Notes: generated from the letters alone by a model not told the origin. Positions 33,061 to 42,424 are shown, counted from the stretch's first letter. The stretch: 64,000 nt of DNA from G942493275 sp942493275 (GCA_942493275.1 OW818687.1:744001-808000); one strand, 5' to 3'. Made by a program: numbers and translations.

Positions 33061-33938
33061 CAGTACCTCATCATCGCCATGACCGCGCTCGGGCGCAGGT
33101 GCTGCGCCGCGACGATCTCCGTGGCGGCCGTGTAGCCGCACTCCTTGCACGCCTCGTCCGAGGCCCGGCAGCACACCGATTCGCCGTCGACGTCGGCCAC
33201 GACCGCCGCAGGCGAACGCCGCTCCCACTTCCCGCTTTTGAGCATCGCGAGACCTGCACGCGAGTTCAGTACCGGCAGCCCCCGCCGGATCGCCGCCCGC
33301 AGGCGGTCGATGACGGGCGCGCGCTCCTCGGCGGTAAGGAAGAGCTCGTCGATGCCGTAGTACGGGGTGTGGAAGTAGAACATCACGCCCAGGACCGGCA
33401 GCCGGGTGTCGCGCACCCACTCGAGGAACGGCTCGATGCCGCGCTCGGTGTTGCGGTCGATGGTGTAGATCACCCCGAGCTTGGGGTGTCTGGACTCCCG
33501 AACCGCCCGTTCAACTTCGGCGAAGTGGTCGCCCCGACGTGCCGAGAAGGTCTCGGACAGACCGTCCATGCTTACCCACAGGAGGTCGACGGGCCAGTCG
33601 AGGCCCTGCGTCCCGTTGGTGTAGACGTGCACGTGGAAGAAGCCGAGGCGGCGGGCGGCCTCGATCGCGTCGGCGAGGGTGCGGTCACCGTCGCGCCAGA
33701 GCGTGGGCTCGCCGCCGGTGTAGTAGACCTCGCGAAATCCGCGGTCATACGCTTCCGCCAGGCGGCGTACCAGGTCGTCATAAGTCATGTCGGGGCGGCC
33801 GGTGTTGGCGACTCGGCAGCCTTTGCAGTGGAAGTTGCACCGATCGGTGATGGCCACGCCGTAGATCAGCGGCTCGGGACGGCGCAGAACAGCGAAGCGC
33901 CAGACGTATCTCAGGTAGTACCCGAGCCGGCCGATCAT
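33057..33938 (-). CDS. Radical SAM protein with Cys-rich C-terminus
   Basis: The start is taken as ATG 33938, behind GGAGGAG; a GTG at 33992 adds 18 unconserved residues. 293 residues. The cluster motif ITDRCNFHCKGC (C-x3-C-x2-C) is followed by EVYYTGGEPTLW and VYTNGTQ, as in the MoaA/PqqE-like group. The C-terminal part has SVCCRASDEACKECGY, four more Cys that may bind an auxiliary Fe-S cluster. It is translationally coupled to the HemW-like enzyme. The reaction is not evident; haem-like or peptide modification is possible. Confidence 0.75.
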   Translation of the reverse strand: MIGRLGYYLRYVWRFAVLRRPEPLIYGVAITDRCNFHCKGCRVANTGRPDMTYDDLVRRLAEAYDRGFREVYYTGGEPTLWRDGDRTLADAIEAARRLGFFHVHVYTNGTQGLDWPVDLLWVSMDGLSETFSARRGDHFAEVERAVRESRHPKLGVIYTIDRNTERGIEPFLEWVRDTRLPVLGVMFYFHTPYYGIDELFLTAEERAPVIDRLRAAIRRGLPVLNSRAGLAMLKSGKWERRSPAAVVADVDGESVCCRASDEACKECGYTAATEIVAAQHLRPSAVMAMMRYW

Positions 33939-34037
33939 CGGACCCGTCTCCTCCGCGTTCGCAGCGCGAACCCCTCTGCCTGATTGTTCCACCTTCTGGG
34001 CAGATGCGGACTTCGAATCTGGTGAGCGGCCGCCCGG

Positions 34038-34676
34038 CTATGCCTTACGCTCGACCACCAAGTCGGTCCAGGCCTGGTTGAAGGGCGCCTGGTCGGGCTT
34101 CTTGTCCAACCAGCGTACTCGCGGCAGGGCCTCGCACCGCGCCCGGATGCGATCCTCCTTCTCGCTGCTGAACACGATTGCCGGCAACCCGGCGAACGAG
34201 GGGTTCGACCGCATCTTCGAGATGAGGTCGTAGCCGGTCATCGCGCCCATGTTGTAGTCGGTGACCACGGCGACCCAGCCGGCGGGACTGTCGCTCAACG
34301 CGTCGTACGCCTTCTCGGCGGACTCGGCCTCGACGATGGTGATCGAGCCACTGTCAGCCCCTCTGACGAGGGTGACGAGTGCGGCTCGGAACATCGGCAT
34401 GTCGTCGACGACGAGAACCTTGGTCAGCGCCCCGGTCGACTGAGGACGGCCGCCCTGCGCGATGAACGCGTCCTTGCCGCCATCGGGCAGCAGGTCGGTC
34501 GGCACCGTCTTGCCCTGCTCAAGGAGCCAGTACCTCATGCATGACTCGTGGCGCGACTTCTTGCAGTACGGATACATGGTCGCGTACTTGATCCGCAGCA
34601 CAGCGCTCGCGCTTACGGTGCGGTAGAAGTCGCAGTCCCCTGCGTGTGGGCAGGTGCCCGTGGACCAGTCACTCAT
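34038..34676 (-). CDS. Response regulator with Cys-rich N-terminal region
   Basis: 212 residues. Residues about 85-205 are a receiver domain: VLVVDDMPMFRAAL, phosphoacceptor VVTDYNMGAMTGYDL and a Lys late in the domain (LDKKPDQAP). The first 60 residues are unusual, with Cys at about 9, 15, 38 and 46 (GTCPHAGDCDFY, MYPYCKKSRHESC), spaced as if to hold a metal or Fe-S cluster. There is no output domain after the receiver. It is the last gene of the che operon and may be the diffusible CheY-like regulator with a redox or metal input. Confidence 0.72.
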   Translation of the reverse strand: MSDWSTGTCPHAGDCDFYRTVSASAVLRIKYATMYPYCKKSRHESCMRYWLLEQGKTVPTDLLPDGGKDAFIAQGGRPQSTGALTKVLVVDDMPMFRAALVTLVRGADSGSITIVEAESAEKAYDALSDSPAGWVAVVTDYNMGAMTGYDLISKMRSNPSFAGLPAIVFSSEKEDRIRARCEALPRVRWLDKKPDQAPFNQAWTDLVVERKA

Positions 34677-34721
34677 CGCAAACTCCTTCTTCGTTCGGCA
34701 CGGCCCGGCATCCGGGTATCG

Positions 34722-35774
34722 CTAGGCGCGCCTTCCGGCACGCTCCGTCGTCAGTTCCACAGCTCTGCGTGCGATCGCGCCCAGCGCGAGCACCTCGCAC
34801 GCGGCCTCCATCTCCACCGCGGTGCCGGGCATGCCCCACACCACGCTCGACGCCTCGTCCTGCGCAATCGTCCATGCGCCGGCGCGGCGCATCTCCAACA
34901 GGCCCGCGGCCCCGTCCTCGCCCATACCCGTCAGCAGCACGCCCACCGAGTTGGCCGCTGCCGCCTGGGCGGTCGAGCGAAACAGCACGTCCACCGAAGG
35001 GCGATGCCGAGAAACCGGTGGGCCGTCCTTCACCTCGACGCGATAGATCGCCCCGGAGCGGCGCAGCAGCAGATGGGTGTTCCCGGGCGCGATCAGCGCC
35101 TTCCCCTGGGTCACGAGCTCGCCATCCTCGGCCTCTCTGACCTCCATCGCCGACTCGGCGTTCAGACGCTCGGCGAGCGAGCGCGTGAACCCGGCGGGCA
35201 TGTGCTGCACCACGAGAGTGGCCGGCCCGTCTGAAGGCATTGCGCCGAGAAGTTCGGCGAGTGCCTGCGTCCCGCCTGTGGACGCCCCGATCGCGAGGAT
35301 CTTGGTGGTGGTCGTCCGCAGCTCGGCCGAGCGTGCGCGCGGCTGAGTCGCTCCCCAGCGCGCCTGCCCGACCTGCGCCAGCGCCGCGGCCTTCACTCGC
35401 CTGATCAGATCCTCGGACATCTCGCCGACGGCGTAGGCGGGTCCGGGCTTCGCGACGACGTCGACCGCACCGGCGGCCAGCGCGTCGAGCGCGGTCTCCC
35501 CTCCCTCGGGCGTCAGGCTCGACACCACCACGACGGGAAGCGGCTTGTAGCGCATCAGTTTGCGCAGGAAGGTGACGCCGTCCATCCGCGGCATCTCGAG
35601 GTCGAGGGTGAGCACGTCGGGCTCGAGGGCCACGATCTTGTCGCGCGCGACGTAGGGATCGGTGGCGGTACCCACGACCTCGATGTCGGGATCAGCGTCG
35701 AGCTCGCGCGACAGCACCTGTCGCACGACCGCGGAGTCGTCGACCACCAGGACCCGTATGCGCTTCCCGGTCAC
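34722..35774 (-). CDS. cheB: CheB, chemotaxis receptor methylesterase/glutaminase
   Basis: 350 residues from GTG 35774, overlapping the upstream stop (GTGA). N-terminal receiver: RVLVVDDSAVVRQVL, phosphoacceptor VLTLDLEMPRMDG and VAKPGPA. C-terminal methylesterase (about 155-345) with catalytic Ser in AIGASTGGTQAL, His in VVQHMPAGFT and Asp in GMGEDGAAGLLEM. It removes methyl groups from the MCP and is activated by CheA phosphorylation. All catalytic residues are present and the length is standard. Confidence 0.96.
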   Translation of the reverse strand: MTGKRIRVLVVDDSAVVRQVLSRELDADPDIEVVGTATDPYVARDKIVALEPDVLTLDLEMPRMDGVTFLRKLMRYKPLPVVVVSSLTPEGGETALDALAAGAVDVVAKPGPAYAVGEMSEDLIRRVKAAALAQVGQARWGATQPRARSAELRTTTTKILAIGASTGGTQALAELLGAMPSDGPATLVVQHMPAGFTRSLAERLNAESAMEVREAEDGELVTQGKALIAPGNTHLLLRRSGAIYRVEVKDGPPVSRHRPSVDVLFRSTAQAAAANSVGVLLTGMGEDGAAGLLEMRRAGAWTIAQDEASSVVWGMPGTAVEMEAACEVLALGAIARRAVELTTERAGRRA

Positions 35775-36604
35775 GACGCCCGCTTCCGCGCGGCCACGGA
35801 TACCGCGACGAGCGTGTGCACGCCCTCAAGATCGAACGCGAGACACGGCTGCCACGCGGCAAGCTCGTCCCACGCCGAGGGACCGTCTACGACCTGGGTC
35901 TGCGGAGTCGTCAGTACGAACGGCCCGCCGCAGACCGTGTCCACCATGTGGCCGCACACGACGTTCAGGAGCTCGCGCAGGGCGTCACGTCCCGCCGACG
36001 CGTCGGACTCCCCCATCGCGGTCTCGGCGATCAGCACGCTGCCCGCCTCCGACATCGCGATACAGACCTCGCCGGAGCCGCCCGGCCCGTTGAATCCCAT
36101 GCGGGCGATGACCGAGGTGGCCGGAGCGGGCGGCGTCGCCACGAGGGGCTCGGCGACCAGCATCGCGAAGCCCTCGACCGCCTGGAAGAACGCCTCCTCG
36201 AGCACTGCGGGGCTGACGACAGGCACCTCGTCCGAGAGAAGCGACTCGGCGGTCTGAGCGAGCTGCTCGGGGGAGAAGGGCTTGCGCACGTAGGCGGCGA
36301 TGCCCCGGGCGGTGAGCGCGTCGATGCGGTCCTGGCGGCCTTCGGTCGACACGATGACGACGGGGACCGAGGCGAGGAGCCGCTCGGCAGCCATGCGCTC
36401 TACGAGCTCGACGCCGGACATGTTGGGCATGTTGAGGTCGGCGAAGACGATGTCGACCCAGGTGGATTCCAGGAGCTCGAGTGCCGCGAAGCCGTCCGCG
36501 GCCTCGTGCACCTCACCAAGCGGCACGCCGCCGTGCCGCAGCGCTTTGGCGATGATGGTTCTCGTCGTCTTCGAGTCGTCCACGATCAACACGTTGTAGG
36601 CCAC
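35771..36604 (-). CDS. Fusion of receiver domain and CheX/CheC-like phosphatase
   Basis: The start is taken as GTG 36604 (AAGGGG 9 nt upstream); the TTG at 36613 is too close to that site. About 277 residues. The receiver (about 1-120) has VLIVDDSKTTRTII, phosphoacceptor VDIVFADLNMPNMSG and VRKPFSPEQL. The C-terminal half (about 135-277) is CheX/CheC-like, with the ELxNxxxG active-site motif in LRELLNVVCGHMVD. CheX and CheC dephosphorylate CheY. Joining a receiver to a CheX domain is a natural way for a regulator to control signal decay, and no separate CheY or CheC is in the operon. Confidence 0.8.
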   Translation of the reverse strand: MAYNVLIVDDSKTTRTIIAKALRHGGVPLGEVHEAADGFAALELLESTWVDIVFADLNMPNMSGVELVERMAAERLLASVPVVIVSTEGRQDRIDALTARGIAAYVRKPFSPEQLAQTAESLLSDEVPVVSPAVLEEAFFQAVEGFAMLVAEPLVATPPAPATSVIARMGFNGPGGSGEVCIAMSEAGSVLIAETAMGESDASAGRDALRELLNVVCGHMVDTVCGGPFVLTTPQTQVVDGPSAWDELAAWQPCLAFDLEGVHTLVAVSVAARKRAS

Positions 36605-36619
36605 GGCCGACAACCCCTT

Positions 36620-37114
36620 TCAGATGGCGCGCGCATGGCCGCCCACGCGAACGATCGTTTCGCCGGACGCCATGTCGAGCCACATCGTGCGCGGCACGTC
36701 GCCGCCCACGTCCTCGCCCGAGATGACGATGTCGTTCTTCCACAGCACGCGGCGGGCGACCGCGAGGTTTCGCTGTCCGACCCGAAAGGTCGAGCCGCCA
36801 CCCGCCCTCTCGGCGCAGCCTGCAATCTTGGCGACGATGCGCCTGCGATCGCCGCCCAGTCGGTAAACCTGCCGCAGCATCTCGGCCACGCCCGTATCGG
36901 TGAACAGGAACGGCTGCTCGGCAGCGCGCGCCTCGTTGTTGTAGGAGACCGGCAGCTGGCTGTGGAGGAGTCCGCCCACGCGAGCGACGGGGTCCCACAG
37001 GGTCAGACCCACGCACGATCCGAGAGCGTAGGTCACGAGGACGAAGTCGCCGGTCATCTCGGCGAGACCATCGCCCACGCCCACGGACCGGTCCTCTCTC
37101 CGGATGCTCAGCAT
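36620..37114 (-). CDS. cheD: CheD, receptor glutamine deamidase
   Basis: 164 residues from ATG 37114, overlapping the end of cheR. The family catalytic Cys and His are visible in TYALGSCVGLTLWDP and VGGLLHSQLPVS, with Thr and Asn contacts further on (GQRNLAVARRVLW). CheD deamidates Gln residues of methyl-accepting proteins and, in Bacillus-type systems, interacts with CheC/CheX. The REC-CheX fusion directly downstream fits that partnership. The shorter start is chosen because the upstream part of the frame is antisense shadow within cheR. Confidence 0.93.
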   Translation of the reverse strand: MLSIRREDRSVGVGDGLAEMTGDFVLVTYALGSCVGLTLWDPVARVGGLLHSQLPVSYNNEARAAEQPFLFTDTGVAEMLRQVYRLGGDRRRIVAKIAGCAERAGGGSTFRVGQRNLAVARRVLWKNDIVISGEDVGGDVPRTMWLDMASGETIVRVGGHARAI

Positions 37115-37956
37115 CGTCTGCCCGGCTTCTGGTAGGCGGCGGGTGCGCGAGCGACCATCGCCGAGGGGATGCCCGCCAGGCTCTCGGCGTGCCCGAGCAT
37201 CATGAGACCGCCCGGAGCGAGCAACCGCTCGACCTCGGCGATCAGGCGCTCGCGAGTGGGCTTGGCGAAGTAGATCATCACGTTGCGGCACATGACCGTG
37301 TCGAACGGACCCGTCATCGGGAACGGCGACACGGACAGGTTGATCCGGGCGAACGTCACCATGGAGCGTACCTGCTGCGTCACTTCGTACTCGCCGCTGC
37401 GGGTGCGCCTGAGGTAGCGCGAGTAGGCCGGCGGAACCGTGCGGACCTTGTCGGCCCGGTAGACGCCGGCCCTGGCCGCGTCGAGCGCCGCGCCGGAGAT
37501 GTCGGTCGCGAGGATGCGCACGCGGACCGAGTAGCCCCCGAGCGCCTCGGCAGCCACCATCGCCATCGTGTAGGGCTCCTCGCCGGTGGCGCAGGCGGCC
37601 GACCACAACCGCACCTCGGTCACCCCGATCTCAGCGAGCTGCCGGAGGTGCGCCGCGAGCATGTTGAAGTGCTCGGGCTCCCGAAAGAAGCTGGTCACGT
37701 TGGTGGAGATCGCGTCGATGAGCTCGCAGGTCTCCTCGCCGCTGCAGTCGTTCACGATGAGATCGAGATACTCGGCGTGGTCGCTGATCCCGAGAGTGCG
37801 CATGCGCCGGGCGACGCGGGCCGCCAGCAGCGCGTCCTTGCTCTCTCCCAGGTTGATCCCGGAGACGTCGTGAATCAGGCGCCGGAAGCCCTCGAACTCC
37901 CGGCGCCCGATCCCGTATCTGTCCACGGACTCGTCCATCAGCGACCCTTTGAGCAT
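37108..37956 (-). CDS. cheR: CheR, receptor methyltransferase
   Basis: 282 residues from ATG 37956, sharing its A with the cheW stop (TGATG). The N-terminal helical domain is followed by the SAM-binding domain with LWSAACATGEEPYTMAM, RILATDISGAALDAARAGVY, MVTFARINL and FDTVMCRNVMIYF. It methylates glutamate residues of the chemoreceptor using S-adenosylmethionine. Architecture and length are normal for CheR. It is tightly coupled to cheW and cheD. Confidence 0.96.
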   Translation of the reverse strand: MLKGSLMDESVDRYGIGRREFEGFRRLIHDVSGINLGESKDALLAARVARRMRTLGISDHAEYLDLIVNDCSGEETCELIDAISTNVTSFFREPEHFNMLAAHLRQLAEIGVTEVRLWSAACATGEEPYTMAMVAAEALGGYSVRVRILATDISGAALDAARAGVYRADKVRTVPPAYSRYLRRTRSGEYEVTQQVRSMVTFARINLSVSPFPMTGPFDTVMCRNVMIYFAKPTRERLIAEVERLLAPGGLMMLGHAESLAGIPSAMVARAPAAYQKPGRRC

Positions 37957-38441
37957 CAGACGACCGATTCGACGACGAGGGTGTCGTCCTCGCCCATGAC
38001 GCGGTCGATGTCGAGCACCATCATCACGCCCGTCTCGAGCGTGGCCATGCCGATGAGGAAGGGCGAACGGCGTCCTTCGCCGAACTCCGGAACCGCACCC
38101 ATCTCACCGTCGCGGACCTCGATGACGCCGTGGATCTCATCGGCGATGAAGCCCACCGTCGCATCGTGGTCGCCGTAGTCGACCTGAGCGATCACGATGC
38201 AGGTGACCTCCGTGTCGACCCGGGTCACCGAGAAGGCGACGCGCAGGTCGAACACGGGTATCACCCTGCCGCGCAGGTTGATGACGCCTCGAACCGCCTC
38301 GGTCATCTGGGGGACCCGGGTGATCTCGGACAGTCCGATGACCTCCTGGACCCGCAGGATGCCGAGCCCGTACATCTCGGCTCCGACTCGGAACGCGAGG
38401 TATTTGCCTGGAGCGGCCTGGACCTTGGTTGCCTCGGTCAT
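37956..38441 (-). CDS. cheW: CheW coupling protein
   Basis: 161 residues from ATG 38441. Single CheW domain: YLAFRVGAEMYGLGILRVQEVIG, then VRGVINLRGRVIPVFDLR, GFIADEIHGVIEV and MVLDIDRVM. It links the MCP to CheA at the membrane. It begins 13 bp after the receptor gene. Confidence 0.95.
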   Translation of the reverse strand: MTEATKVQAAPGKYLAFRVGAEMYGLGILRVQEVIGLSEITRVPQMTEAVRGVINLRGRVIPVFDLRVAFSVTRVDTEVTCIVIAQVDYGDHDATVGFIADEIHGVIEVRDGEMGAVPEFGEGRRSPFLIGMATLETGVMMVLDIDRVMGEDDTLVVESVV

Positions 38442-38453
38442 TGAGTCCGCCCC

Positions 38454-40268
38454 CTAGAACTTCCTGAGTTCGTCTTCGTCGAGCGGGATGACGTCCTCGG
38501 GACGCGAGGCGCTCGACCTGTCCGAACGATGACGCACCGGCTCGGCGATCGGGTCGGCCGCACTCGAACGAACGGTCGGGTTCGTGCGGTGGATCTGCCC
38601 GCCGACGATGGCGAGCAGTGCCGCGACCATCTCGTCGAGCCTCGACGCCTGGGCCGAGAGCTCCTCGCCCGCCGCTGCCGACTCCTCAGCGTTGGCTGCG
38701 TTGGACTGCGTCACGCGGTTCATCTGCGAAACCGCCACGTTGACCTGCTCGATACCCTGCGCCTGCTCGTTGGATGCCGCTGCGACCTCGGCCGCCAGGT
38801 GGCTCACCTTGCGCGACTGCTCGAGCAGCTCGGCGATCACCGAGACGCCCTTGTCGGCGTTGCCCTGCGACTGGCCGATAAGAGCGGTGGTCGACTTGGC
38901 CGCCTCGGCGGAACGCTGCGCGAGATTGCGGACCTCCTCGGCAACGACCGCGAAGCCCTTGCCGGCCTCGCCGGCACGAGCGGCCTCGATGGCCGCGTTC
39001 ACCGCGAGCAGGTTGGTCTGGAACGCGATCTCGTCGATCGTCTTGACGATGCGTGCGGTCTCGTCGCTCGAGTCCTTGATGTCGCGCATCGCGTCGGTCA
39101 TCCGCTCAGCGGCGTCGGTCGACGAGCCGGCCATCGAGTTGGCCTGGCGCGCGTTCTCGGCGTTCTGCTGCGTGATGGAGGACATCTCCTCGAGCGTGGA
39201 CGAGACCTCTTCGAGGCTCGATGCCTGCTCGTTGGCGCCCTCGGCCATCTCCTGGCTCGAGCGAGCGACCTGGTTGGCCGCGGAGTTGACCTCGCGAGAA
39301 CCGCCTGCAAGCCCGTCGATGACGCGCCTGACCGGCCGCGTGATGGACACGGTGATGAGCCACGACAGGATGATCACCAGCACGGCTGCGACGACCAGGA
39401 TCACGAGCACCGCGGACCGTGTGTCGTCCGCCTGCGCCTGCGACTTCTTCACCAGCGTGGCGTCGAGCTCCTGGACGTTGGTGAGGATACTGGCGGCTGC
39501 GGCGTTGGCTGCGGCGCGAGCGGCTTCATCAGCCTCTGCGGCCGCGAGGTACTTCACGCCACCGTCGCGATACGTGACCATGTGGGCCTTCAGTTTGGTG
39601 ACGAGCGTCTCGATGGTCGCGTTGCCCGCGCCGGCCTCGGCAAGGTCTTCGATGCGCTGATCGACGACCTTGGACTGCGCGACGTACTCGTCGTACTGCA
39701 CCTGGGCCTCGGTCGCGAGGTAGTAGACGGCCCTGACGCGCATGAGGAGGAACGCCTCGAAGAAGTCCTCGACGGCGAGCCTGACCTCCGGGTCCCTGAC
39801 CTGCTTGCGAGCACCTTCGATGTCGGCGGTCAGCGAGAAGCCGATGTCACGCCATATCGTGAACGCGTCGGCCTTGGCGGCACGCGCCGCGACCATGGCG
39901 TCGAACGCCTTGCCGTAGTCGACAAAGCTGGCCTGCGCCTCGCCCACGAGGGCAAGCTCGGTATCGTCGAGGCCGATCGTCTCGAGCTCGTCGAGGTCCT
40001 GGCCGAGGATGGCGTAGTTCTCTCGCCACGCGGCCTCCGGCTCCGCCAGGTCACTCGCGTTGAGCGAGCGGACCACCAGGTAGTCGGACCGGTACTTGTC
40101 CGTCAACCACGTCTGGTTGCTGGTCTTGGCGCCAACGGCAGCCTGTCCCGCATACTCGGTGATCGCGCCCAGCCGGTACCAGACGATCCCGCCCATCGCC
40201 AGGGCGATCGCACCGACCACCGCGAAACCGAGAGCGATGCGCACTCCCAGCTTGAGGCTCTTGAGCAT
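38454..40268 (-). CDS. Methyl-accepting chemotaxis protein
   Basis: The start is taken as ATG 40268 with the ideal site AAGGAGG 7 nt upstream; an ATG at 40295 lacks one. 604 residues. TM1 (about 10-33), a four-helix-bundle extracellular sensor of about 260 residues, TM2 (AVLVILVVAAVLVIILSWLI), HAMP, then the cytoplasmic signalling hairpin with the conserved tip VAEEVRNLAQRSAEAAKST and flanking methylation helices. There is no C-terminal CheR-docking pentapeptide. The ligand is not evident. It is the single receptor of this operon and, together with the small number of che genes, suggests a dedicated pathway. Confidence 0.93.
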   Translation of the reverse strand: MLKSLKLGVRIALGFAVVGAIALAMGGIVWYRLGAITEYAGQAAVGAKTSNQTWLTDKYRSDYLVVRSLNASDLAEPEAAWRENYAILGQDLDELETIGLDDTELALVGEAQASFVDYGKAFDAMVAARAAKADAFTIWRDIGFSLTADIEGARKQVRDPEVRLAVEDFFEAFLLMRVRAVYYLATEAQVQYDEYVAQSKVVDQRIEDLAEAGAGNATIETLVTKLKAHMVTYRDGGVKYLAAAEADEAARAAANAAAASILTNVQELDATLVKKSQAQADDTRSAVLVILVVAAVLVIILSWLITVSITRPVRRVIDGLAGGSREVNSAANQVARSSQEMAEGANEQASSLEEVSSTLEEMSSITQQNAENARQANSMAGSSTDAAERMTDAMRDIKDSSDETARIVKTIDEIAFQTNLLAVNAAIEAARAGEAGKGFAVVAEEVRNLAQRSAEAAKSTTALIGQSQGNADKGVSVIAELLEQSRKVSHLAAEVAAASNEQAQGIEQVNVAVSQMNRVTQSNAANAEESAAAGEELSAQASRLDEMVAALLAIVGGQIHRTNPTVRSSAADPIAEPVRHRSDRSSASRPEDVIPLDEDELRKF

Positions 40269-40296
40269 TCCAATCCCTCCTTCTCCAGACGCCATG

Positions 40297-42177
40297 TCAG
40301 TCGTCCGAATTCGAACCGCCGGATCGCCCGGTGGTTTTGGCCGTGTTGGTGTCCCACCCGCGAAGCAGCGAGCGGACGATTCCCGAGGGGTCGACGACGA
40401 GCGCTGCCCGGCCGTCGCCCATCAACGCGGCGCCGGACAGGCCGTCCGCACGCGTCGTCGGTCCTGTCAGGGACTTGATGACCAGGCTCTGCTGCCCGAC
40501 CACCTCATCGACGAGGAGCGCGAACTGGCTCTCCCCGTCGTCAAGCACCACTGCGACGGCGCCTGTCTCGAGTTCGCCGCCAAATGCCGCGGAGGCGCGA
40601 ACCACCACGACGGCGCCCTCGGGCAGCACGAGCGCCTCGCCAGCGCCCGCGGTCGACACGATGTCGTCGGGGGTCACGCTTATGACCCGGTCGACGAAGT
40701 GAGTGGGGACGATGTAGCGCTCGGTGCACGCGAGCAGCACGATCCCGTCGATGATGGCGAGCGTGAGCGGCAGCCGGATGCTGACGGTCGTCCCGGAGCC
40801 GGGCGTGCTCCGCACGTCGATCTGACCCCGAAGGGAGCTGACGGCGGCCGCGACGGCGTCCATACCGACGCCGCGCCCCGAGACCTCGGTGACCTCCCCG
40901 GCGGTGGAGAAGCCGGGCATGAAGATGAGTTCGGTGGGACGCATGCCTTCGGCATCGATTCCGAGCGAAGCGGCCTTGGCGAGCAGTTCGGCGGCGTCGA
41001 TGCCTCGGCCGTCGTCCTCGACCTCGACGTAGACGCTGCCGCCCTTGTGGAAGGCGCGGAGTTCGACGCGGCCCACCGGCGGCTTACCGTTCGCGATGCG
41101 GACGTCAGCGTCCTCGATGCCGTGATCGACGGCGTTTCGCAGCAGGTGCACGAGCGGGTCGGCGATGCCCTCGACGATGGTGCGGTCGAGTTCCGTGTCT
41201 CCGCCCGACACCGTCATCTCGACGAGCTTGCCGGACCGGGCGGTGATGTCGCGCACGACCCGCGACATCTTCCGGAAGGTGGAGTCGAGCGAGATCATGC
41301 GCAGTGAGGTGGCGGTGGCGTGCATCTCGCGGGCGATGCGCTGCAGGCGCTCGACGCTGCGCATCGCAGCCTCGTCGCCCGAGCGCGCGACCGCCGAGGC
41401 GACCTCGGCCTCCGCGACGGCGAGTTCCCCGAGCGCGTCGAGCAGGCCTTCGAGCCGCTCGGCGTCGACGCGGACAGTGCCGATGGCCCTGCGAGCGGCC
41501 GCGCCGCCCCTCTCGGCCTGCTGGGTGCCCGACTCCTCGACCGAGGCGACGATTTCGCGCACCCGGTCGACGGCAGCCAGCGAAGACTCGACGATGCGCT
41601 CGTCGAGCTCACAGGTTCCGGAACGCACGCCTTCGAGTTCGCTCTCGGCCGTGTGGGCGATGGCGGCCATCTCGTCGAGCGCGAGGAAGCCGGCGATGCC
41701 CTTGAGTGTGTGGAAGCAGCGGAACAGAAGTCCGACGTCGATCTGATCGCCGGTCGCTCGCGCCGAGAGCAGGGCCTCGGCTTCGTCGAGCTGTTCGCGG
41801 GCACCGTCGACGAAGTCGCTCATGACGGCGCGGTCCTGCGCGTAAGGGTTGTCCTTGGCCGAGAGCGTGGGCGCCATGTCGCCGCCTGCGCCGGCCGCCC
41901 CGGGCTCCGCCGCCGTCTCGAGCACTGCGGCGAGCAGCTCTCCGATGACTGCGGTGGCCTCGGCGGCGGTGATCTCGCCGTTCTCGATCCCGGCGATGAC
42001 CGCAAGGGATTCGTGTGCGAGCGCCAAGATGAACTCGTCGCCGGCTTCATCAGCCCATGCGCCGACAGCCCGGACCTCCTCGGCAAAGCCAGCGGCCTGC
42101 CGGGAGTCGCCGAGATCCGCAAGCACAAGCGCGCCTGCGAGCGCGTTGGCCACGCTCGCTCGGTCGTGCTCGGGCAT
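40297..42177 (-). CDS. cheA: CheA histidine kinase
   Basis: The start is taken as ATG 42177, preceded by GGAAGGCGG; ATG 42207 lacks a ribosome site. 626 residues. A helical N-terminal part (about 1-110) precedes the HPt domain with FHTLKGIAGFLAL, the phosphorylated His. Dimerisation follows at about 230, then the ATPase with HLLRNAVDHGIED, EDDGRGIDAAEL, GRGVGMDAV and STPGSGTTVSIRLPL, and a CheW-like domain to the C-terminus. It is the first gene of the chemosensory operon. The N-terminal extra segment is acidic and has no recognised domain. Confidence 0.94.
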   Translation of the reverse strand: MPEHDRASVANALAGALVLADLGDSRQAAGFAEEVRAVGAWADEAGDEFILALAHESLAVIAGIENGEITAAEATAVIGELLAAVLETAAEPGAAGAGGDMAPTLSAKDNPYAQDRAVMSDFVDGAREQLDEAEALLSARATGDQIDVGLLFRCFHTLKGIAGFLALDEMAAIAHTAESELEGVRSGTCELDERIVESSLAAVDRVREIVASVEESGTQQAERGGAAARRAIGTVRVDAERLEGLLDALGELAVAEAEVASAVARSGDEAAMRSVERLQRIAREMHATATSLRMISLDSTFRKMSRVVRDITARSGKLVEMTVSGGDTELDRTIVEGIADPLVHLLRNAVDHGIEDADVRIANGKPPVGRVELRAFHKGGSVYVEVEDDGRGIDAAELLAKAASLGIDAEGMRPTELIFMPGFSTAGEVTEVSGRGVGMDAVAAAVSSLRGQIDVRSTPGSGTTVSIRLPLTLAIIDGIVLLACTERYIVPTHFVDRVISVTPDDIVSTAGAGEALVLPEGAVVVVRASAAFGGELETGAVAVVLDDGESQFALLVDEVVGQQSLVIKSLTGPTTRADGLSGAALMGDGRAALVVDPSGIVRSLLRGWDTNTAKTTGRSGGSNSDD

Positions 42178-42360
42178 CGAAGCCCACCGCCTTCCCGTAC
42201 CATCCACGGGCGGCGTCGCGGTAACTCATCTCGTCCACACGTCAGTACTGCGCGGACGGAGTCGTACCGGCGACTCCGCCCCCCGAATCGATTCGATCCC
42301 CACCCCAGGGGTACGAACCATTCCCACTACACCTTGAACATCGGCCAGTGACCGGCGGGT

Positions 42361-42382
42361 AATGAACACAGGTTCGTTCATT
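42361..42382. promoter_or_regulatory. Palindrome between cheA and tryptophanase gene
   Basis: A perfect 7-bp inverted repeat AATGAAC-N8-GTTCATT, placed between the divergent cheA and tryptophanase genes and about 45 bp upstream of the tna -35 box. It is a likely operator for a dimeric regulator. The rest of the gap 42178-42513 has the tna promoter and nothing else I can name. Confidence 0.5.
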
Positions 42383-42424
42383 CTTCACCAGCGCTCGCGA
42401 CCTGCCACTTTCTGTCGATGGGGC

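Noticed and set aside
38529..40478. 649-codon open frame on the plus strand opposite the chemoreceptor
   Set aside because: Shadow frame; the minus strand gene has an ideal ribosome site and full domain structure.
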